In this document: positions 6,050-10,557 of the stretch, piece by piece
Layout: every line of letters begins with the position of its first letter
How positions within the stretch are numbered: position 1 is the stretch's first letter
Source: an uncultured Bacteroides sp.
GTDB lineage: Bacteria; Bacteroidota; Bacteroidia; Bacteroidales; Bacteroidaceae
Assembly (NCBI RefSeq): GCF_902491285.1
Contig: NZ_CABUHK010000122.1
Location: 1-10,557, forward strand
DNA length: 10,557 bases
Reading direction: 5' to 3'
Program-made: the position numbers and the translations under genes
Notes under the pieces: generated by a model
Database searches by the model: none
Told to the model about the DNA's origin: nothing
Seen by the model: the letters and a program-made list of their open reading frames with translations, nothing else

Positions 6050-7180
6050 ATGGATGATAGAGAACAAAGCGTACAGCATTTCCTCGATTTGATAAAAAGG
6101 TCGCACCGGGGGAAGTTCAAGATTTACATCGGAATGATAGCCGGTGTAGGCAAGTCGTATCGTATGCTTCAGGAAGCGCATGAATTACTGGAGAATGGGG
6201 TGGACGTTCAAATCGGCTATGTCGAAACTCATGGACGAGCCGGGACGGAGGCGTTGCTGGAAGGTTTGCCTGTCATCCCACGACGCAAAATCTTCTACAA
6301 GGGAAAGGAACTGGAAGAAATGGATCTGGACACAATCATCCGCGTGCATCCTGAAATCGTGATTGTGGACGAGCTGGCACATACCAATGTGGAAGGAAGC
6401 CTGAACGAAAAACGGTGGCAGGACGTTATAGCATTGTTGGACGAGGGTATCAACGTGATTTCAGCAATCAATATCCAGCATATCGAAAGTGTGAACGAAG
6501 AAGTGCAGGAGATTACGGGTATTGAGGTGAAAGAACGGGTGCCGGACAGCGTGCTTCAGGAAGCGGACGAAGTAGTGAATATCGACTTGACTGCCGAGGA
6601 ACTGATTTCCCGCTTGAAAGCGGGAAAGATATATCGCCCGGAAAAGATTCAGATGGCGTTGAATAACTTCTTCCGCACGGAGAATATTCTTCAATTGCGG
6701 GAATTGGCGTTGAAAGAAGTGGCGCTGCGGGTGGAGAAGAAAGTGGAAAATGAGGTGGTGATGGGCGTTGCCGTCGGTCTGCGCCATGAGAAGTTTATGG
6801 CTTGTATCAGCAGCCATGAGAGGACGCCCCGACGGATTATCAGAAGGGCGGCGAAGTTGGCAACCCGGTATAATACTACTTTTATCGCTTTGTATGTCCA
6901 GACGCCGAAAGAGAGCATGGACAGGATTGACCTGGCGCGCCAGCGTTATCTGCTGAACCATTTCAAACTGGTGGCGGAGCTTGGTGGAGAAGTGGTTCAG
7001 GTGCAGTCGAAGGATATTTTGGGGAGTATCGTCAAGGTTTGCAGGGAGAAGCAAATATCGACGGTCTGTATGGGAACTCCTGATTTACGGTTGCCGTATG
7101 CAATCTGTTCGGTATTGGGATACAGAAAGTTTTTAAATAATTTATCGCAAGCTAATGTAGATTTGATTATACTTGCATAA
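6050..7180 (+). CDS. kdpD: stand-alone KdpD sensor module (KdpD N-terminal domain plus USP domain, no kinase)
   Basis: This 376-residue cytoplasmic protein matches only the N-terminal part of E. coli KdpD (894 residues). Walker A is AGVGKS (31-36) and Walker B is IVIVDELAH (103-111). A universal stress protein domain covers about residues 236-376. There is no membrane region and no HisKA or HATPase domain; those functions are in the next gene, 10 bases downstream. In KdpD the N-terminal part modulates kinase/phosphatase balance. In the USP domain, S255, F278, A280 and Y282 fit part of the SxS-X20-FTAxY motif reported for c-di-AMP binding by S. aureus KdpD; the second Ser is E257 and the Thr is I279. 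I chose ATG 6050; a TTG at 6041 would add three residues. Confidence 0.9.
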   Translation: MDDREQSVQHFLDLIKRSHRGKFKIYIGMIAGVGKSYRMLQEAHELLENGVDVQIGYVETHGRAGTEALLEGLPVIPRRKIFYKGKELEEMDLDTIIRVHPEIVIVDELAHTNVEGSLNEKRWQDVIALLDEGINVISAINIQHIESVNEEVQEITGIEVKERVPDSVLQEADEVVNIDLTAEELISRLKAGKIYRPEKIQMALNNFFRTENILQLRELALKEVALRVEKKVENEVVMGVAVGLRHEKFMACISSHERTPRRIIRRAAKLATRYNTTFIALYVQTPKESMDRIDLARQRYLLNHFKLVAELGGEVVQVQSKDILGSIVKVCREKQISTVCMGTPDLRLPYAICSVLGYRKFLNNLSQANVDLIILA

Positions 7181-7190
7181 TATTAATCGC

Positions 7191-8639
7191 ATGAACATTA
7201 TGAATATTAAAACGAAACTGATTCTTGGCATCGGGATGCTGGCGGGAATGATTATTTTGCTGGTGACCCTTTCGGTTATAAACCTGCAGATTCTGACGGC
7301 GACGGAACCGGATAGCCCTGCCGCCATGCCGGGGCTGGAACGTGCGTTGTTATGGATCTCCATTACCGGCGGTATTTGTATATTGACCGGTCTGGTGTTG
7401 CTCTATTGGCTGCCCCGTTCCATCAGCAAACCGATTAAGGAACTGAAAGAGGGAATCCTTGAAATTGCCGGTCATAATTATGGGAAGCGTTTGAATATGA
7501 GTGGTAATGAAGAGTTCCGTGAAGTAGCCGATAGTTTCAACCGGATGGCGGAACGTTTGGCTGAGTACCGTGCCAGCACCTTGTCGGACATTCTTTCCGC
7601 GAAGAAATTCATAGAAGCGATTGTGAACAGTATAGACGACCCCGTCATCGGATTGAACATGGAACGTGAGATTCTGTTTGTCAATGAGGAAGCCCTGAAT
7701 GTGCTGAACCTGAAACGTGAGAATGTAATCCGCAAATCGGCGGAAGAGCTTGCCTTGAAAAACGATCTTCTCCGCCGTCTGATTCGCGAACTGGTGACAC
7801 CAAGCGAACAGAAAGAGCCTTTGAAGATATACGCTGATAATAAGGAGAGTTATTTTAAGGCATCTTATGTCCCTATCATCAATACGGAAGCCGGGAACGA
7901 CGAACCGCGTAAACTGGGCGATGTAATATTACTGAAAAATATAACGGAGTTCAAAGAACTGGATTCTGCCAAGACTACCTTTATCTCCACTATCTCCCAT
8001 GAACTGAAAACTCCGATTTCCGCTATAATGATGAGCCTTCAACTGTTGGAGGACAAGCGTGTAGGCGAATTGAACGAGGAACAGGAGCAACTCTCAAAGA
8101 GCATCAAGGAGAGCAGCGAACGTTTACTTAGCATCACAGGCGAACTGCTGAACATGACTCAGGTGGAAGCCGGTAAACTGCAGATGATGCCGAAAATAAC
8201 GAAACCGATTGAACTGATAGAGTATGCCATCAAAGCCAATCAGGTGCAAGCGGATAAGTTCAATATCCAAATAGAAGTGGAATATCCTGAAGAGAAAATA
8301 GGAAAACTCTTTGTAGACAGCGAAAAGATTGCCTGGGTATTGACTAACTTATTAAGTAATGCTATCCGTTACTCCAAGGAAAACGGTCATGTCGTCATCG
8401 GTGCCAGACAGGAAGATGCTATCATTGAATTATATGTTCAGGACTTCGGAAAAGGTATCGACCCGCGCTATCACAAAAGTATCTTCGACCGTTACTTCCG
8501 TGTCCCCGGAACAAAAGTGCAGGGAAGCGGGTTAGGACTGTCTATTTCGAGGGATTTTGTGGAAGCTCACGGCGGCACGTTGATGGTGGAAAGCGAACTG
8601 GGAAAGGGTAGCCGGTTTGTGATACGGTTGAAGGCGTAA
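7191..8639 (+). CDS. membrane sensor histidine kinase (HAMP-PAS-HisKA-HATPase), kinase partner of the split KdpD
   Basis: The 482-residue product starts at ATG 7191, 10 bases after the sensor gene; a TTG at 7173 would overlap that gene. Two membrane spans (about 9-33 and 53-75) enclose only a short external loop, so a large extracellular sensor is absent. A HAMP linker (about 76-128) and a PAS domain (about 140-255) follow. H270 in SHELKTP is the phosphorylation site. N390 in the N-box (TNLLSNA), a DFGKGID segment, FDRYFR and GSGLGL (445-450) complete the ATPase domain, so it looks catalytically intact. It lacks the four-helix DUF4118 region of classical KdpD. Its partner response regulator is not in the window. 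Confidence 0.92.
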   Translation: MNIMNIKTKLILGIGMLAGMIILLVTLSVINLQILTATEPDSPAAMPGLERALLWISITGGICILTGLVLLYWLPRSISKPIKELKEGILEIAGHNYGKRLNMSGNEEFREVADSFNRMAERLAEYRASTLSDILSAKKFIEAIVNSIDDPVIGLNMEREILFVNEEALNVLNLKRENVIRKSAEELALKNDLLRRLIRELVTPSEQKEPLKIYADNKESYFKASYVPIINTEAGNDEPRKLGDVILLKNITEFKELDSAKTTFISTISHELKTPISAIMMSLQLLEDKRVGELNEEQEQLSKSIKESSERLLSITGELLNMTQVEAGKLQMMPKITKPIELIEYAIKANQVQADKFNIQIEVEYPEEKIGKLFVDSEKIAWVLTNLLSNAIRYSKENGHVVIGARQEDAIIELYVQDFGKGIDPRYHKSIFDRYFRVPGTKVQGSGLGLSISRDFVEAHGGTLMVESELGKGSRFVIRLKA

Positions 8640-8644
8640 GGTGA

Positions 8645-8954
8645 AACGCGTCGTTGTTGGCTTTATACGAATTGATGAAGAAAGCTATCCGTGGCAACGA
8701 CACAAAAACATCTGATAGTCTGGTGAAACATATTCCTGCCGTTGACTCGTTGATGCTGATAAAAGATGAGGAGCTTGCTGAAAACGAATGTCACGGTGAG
8801 CTTATATTATACGTTGGATGGTACGAGCACAAACAACCGTGAACCATATCTAGGAATATTGTTTCGCAAGGATGGCAAGTATTATCTCAATAGTTCCGCA
8901 TTACGTGACGAAGCGATTAACAATACGGATGTGGAAATAGAAAAGGAAAAATGA
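8645..8954 (+). pseudogene. probable frameshifted or decayed small gene
   Basis: Two overlapping reading frames look like parts of one protein. Frame one is open at 8645-8842, with a TTG at 8654 and an ATG at 8675, and encodes a charged segment containing LYELMKKAIRGNDTKTSD. Frame two, 8766-8954, encodes VSLYYTLDGTSTNNREPYLG and a segment ending with DVEIEKEK. Neither has a convincing start or ribosome site at the HK-gene boundary. The simplest reading is a remnant with one frameshift near 8765-8800 and a missing 5' end. I do not recognise the family. It could instead be two tiny genes or non-coding. No terminator is visible between the kinase gene and this region. Confidence 0.4.
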
Positions 8955-8973
8955 AACTTTGTGGAAACCAAAC

Positions 8974-9004
8974 ATTGTAACGTCTTTTAAAATATTTATA
9001 TTTG
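8974..9004 (+). promoter_or_regulatory. Bacteroides-type promoter of the GMP synthase-like gene
   Basis: A -7 element TATATTTG (8997-9004) fits the Bacteroides consensus TAnnTTTG exactly. ATTG (8974-8977) serves as the -33 element at the usual 19-bp spacing. Transcription should start near 9010, leaving an A-rich leader of about 50 nt, common in this phylum. The gene is therefore probably independent of the kdp operon. Confidence 0.72.
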
Positions 9005-9062
9005 CGGATAAGTTGATACGAAAGAAACTATTGACAATAACATAATTAAAAAACAGAATCAG

Positions 9063-10370
9063 ATGAAACAGGACATGATTGTTATCCTTGACTTGGGTAG
9101 TCATGAGAATACGGTATTGGCTCGCGCCATCCGTGCGTTAGGAGTGTATAGTGAGATTTATCCTCACGACATCACAGTGGAAGAACTGAAAGCATTGCCC
9201 AATGTAAAGGGGATTATTATCAATGGCGGACCGAATAATGTGATTGACGGTGTGTCTATTGACGTAAATCCGGCTATCTATACGATGGGGATTCCCGTTA
9301 TGGCTGCCGGTCACGATAAAGCGACTTGTGAGGTGAAACTGGCGGAATTTACGGACGACATTGAAGCTATTAAAAATGCTGTAAAATCTTTCGTTTTCGA
9401 TACTTGCAAGGCCGAAGCTAACTGGAATATGACGAATTTTGTCAATGACCAGATAGAGCTGATCAGACGTCAGGTAGGCGACAAGAAAGTGTTGTTGGCT
9501 TTGTCGGGTGGAGTTGACAGTTCTGTGGTAGCTGCTCTGCTTCTGAAAGCAATCGGGGATAACTTGGTATGTGTGCACGTGAATCATGGTTTGATGCGTA
9601 AGGGTGAATCTGAAGACGTGGTTGAAGTATTCAGTAATCAGTTGAAGGCGAATCTTGTTTATGTGGATGTTACAGACCGTTTTCTTGATAAACTGGCTGG
9701 TGTGGAAGACCCCGAGCAGAAACGTAAAATTATCGGTGGCGAGTTTATCCGTGTGTTTGAAGAAGAAGCACGTAAATTGGACGGCATCGACTTTTTAGGT
9801 CAGGGTACCATTTATCCGGATATTGTGGAAAGCGGCACGAAGACTGCTAAAATGGTGAAATCTCATCATAATGTAGGCGGTCTGCCCGAAGACCTTAAAT
9901 TCCAGCTTGTAGAACCTTTGCGCCAACTGTTTAAGGATGAAGTGCGTGCCTGTGGGCTGGAACTGGGCTTGCCTTATGAAATGGTTTATCGTCAGCCTTT
10001 CCCCGGTCCGGGTTTAGGTGTACGTTGCCTGGGTGCCATCACACGCGACCGTCTGGAAGCTGTACGTGAATCAGACGCTATCTTGCGTGAGGAATTCCAA
10101 ATTGCAGGATTGGATAAGAAGGTATGGCAATACTTTACAGTAGTACCTGATTTCAAATCTGTCGGTGTGCGTGATAATGCCCGCTCTTTCGACTGGCCGG
10201 TTATTATTCGTGCTGTCAATACGGTAGATGCCATGACAGCCACTATCGAACCGGTTGAGTGGCCTGTCCTGATGAAAATCACAGACCGTATTCTGAAAGA
10301 AGTGAAGAATGTAAATCGTGTTTGCTATGATATGTCGCCGAAACCCAATGCGACCATAGAATGGGAATAA
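9063..10370 (+). CDS. guaA: GMP synthase-like protein with a shortened glutaminase domain lacking catalytic residues
   Basis: The 435-residue product carries a full ATP-pyrophosphatase and dimerisation region: P-loop SGGVDSS (148-154), GQGTIYPD, KSHHNVGGLP, PFPGPGLGVR, and an end in SPKPNATIEWE. This half makes GMP from XMP, ATP and ammonia. The N-terminal class-I glutaminase part is only about 115 residues instead of roughly 190-200. It keeps the LDLGS start and INGGP (53-57), but has no CYG nucleophile motif and no HPE segment; at the Cys position it reads GIPVMAAGHDKA. There is no stop or frameshift, and the flanking sequence is well conserved, so this looks like a designed short form. It would need free ammonia or a partner glutaminase. 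Whether a full-length guaA exists elsewhere cannot be seen here. Confidence 0.85.
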   Translation: MKQDMIVILDLGSHENTVLARAIRALGVYSEIYPHDITVEELKALPNVKGIIINGGPNNVIDGVSIDVNPAIYTMGIPVMAAGHDKATCEVKLAEFTDDIEAIKNAVKSFVFDTCKAEANWNMTNFVNDQIELIRRQVGDKKVLLALSGGVDSSVVAALLLKAIGDNLVCVHVNHGLMRKGESEDVVEVFSNQLKANLVYVDVTDRFLDKLAGVEDPEQKRKIIGGEFIRVFEEEARKLDGIDFLGQGTIYPDIVESGTKTAKMVKSHHNVGGLPEDLKFQLVEPLRQLFKDEVRACGLELGLPYEMVYRQPFPGPGLGVRCLGAITRDRLEAVRESDAILREEFQIAGLDKKVWQYFTVVPDFKSVGVRDNARSFDWPVIIRAVNTVDAMTATIEPVEWPVLMKITDRILKEVKNVNRVCYDMSPKPNATIEWE

Positions 10371-10382
10371 AAGGATAAAATA

Positions 10383-10430
10383 AAAAAAGCCCTCGAAAGC
10401 GTCGGATAGATAACTTTCGGGGGCTTTTTT
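10383..10430 (+). terminator. rho-independent terminator of the GMP synthase-like gene
   Basis: The left arm AAAAAAGCCCTCGAAAG (10383-10399) pairs with CTTTCGGGGGCTTTTTT (10414-10430) through one T-G wobble, around a 14-nt loop. The right arm ends in six T residues (10425-10430). It starts 13 bases after the stop codon at 10370. The A-run on the left means it could also work on the opposite strand. Confidence 0.9.
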
Positions 10431-10489
10431 GTTACATTGAATTTGACGCTGGCGCAAACGGCTCAGTTGTAATTCTTGGGGGATTAAGT

Positions 10490-10520
10490 TTTGTTAATTC
10501 CGTTCATGCATATACCTTTG
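10490..10520 (+). promoter_or_regulatory. Bacteroides-type promoter for a gene beyond the right edge
   Basis: TTTG (10490-10493) and TACCTTTG (10513-10520) are separated by exactly 19 bp, a full match to the Bacteroides -33/-7 consensus TTTG, 19-21 bp, TAnnTTTG. Transcription should start near 10526. Only about 30 bases of leader remain in the window and no start codon with an ORF is visible. Bases 10431-10489, between the terminator and this promoter, hold nothing else I can recognise. Confidence 0.7.
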
Positions 10521-10557
10521 CTAGCCTAAAAAGGAAGAAGCTCATATCCACTACTCC

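Noticed and set aside
6461..7054. 197-codon minus-strand open frame inside the sensor gene
   Set aside because: It is opposite the conserved KdpD/USP coding sequence and shows no recognisable motif or start signal.
8791..8842. TCACGGT/ACCGTGA inverted repeat as a terminator after the kinase gene
   Set aside because: Only 7 bp of stem with a 38-nt loop and no T-run; not a credible terminator.

Overview
The window looks like a chromosomal segment from a Bacteroides-type organism (Bacteroidota). Supporting signs are two promoters of the Bacteroides type (TTTG or ATTG, 19 bp, TAnnTTTG), A-rich leaders with weak Shine-Dalgarno sequences, a moderate G+C content, and Kdp proteins in an unusual split-sensor arrangement. 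All genes are on the + strand.

Layout. Bases 1-53 are the 3' end of a 5S rRNA, followed by its terminator (62-101). Bases 102-493 hold no clear gene. They contain a long palindromic intergenic repeat (159-293), several candidate operators, and a good match to a sigma-54 (-24/-12) promoter at 426-441. From 494 to 8639 runs a K+ transport and sensing cluster: an unrecognised 31-residue membrane microprotein, KdpF (26 residues), KdpA, KdpB, KdpC, a TorF-like outer-membrane beta-barrel protein, a stand-alone KdpD sensor module (KdpD plus USP domains, no kinase), and a separate membrane histidine kinase (2 TM, HAMP, PAS, HisKA, HATPase). Between 8645 and 8954 lies a probable frameshifted gene remnant. 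At 9063-10370 an unusual GMP synthase-like gene has its own Bacteroides promoter and a strong terminator (10383-10430). Its N-terminal glutaminase domain is shortened and lacks the catalytic residues. A further Bacteroides-type promoter (10490-10520) points out of the window to the right.

How the genes probably work together. KdpFABC is the high-affinity K+ pump: KdpA holds the selectivity filter, KdpB is the P-type ATPase, KdpC is the accessory subunit and KdpF a small stabilising peptide. The outer-membrane protein may give K+ a route to the pump. The KdpD-type sensor and the adjacent kinase probably act together to sense K+ or turgor. No response regulator is in the window. The sigma-54 promoter suggests, as an inference, that the missing regulator is an NtrC-type enhancer-binding protein and not the OmpR-type KdpE of E. 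coli.

The least explained items are the 31-residue microprotein at the head of the operon, the sigma-54 promoter with upstream inverted repeats, the structured kdpC-porin spacer, and the GMP synthase without a working glutaminase site.
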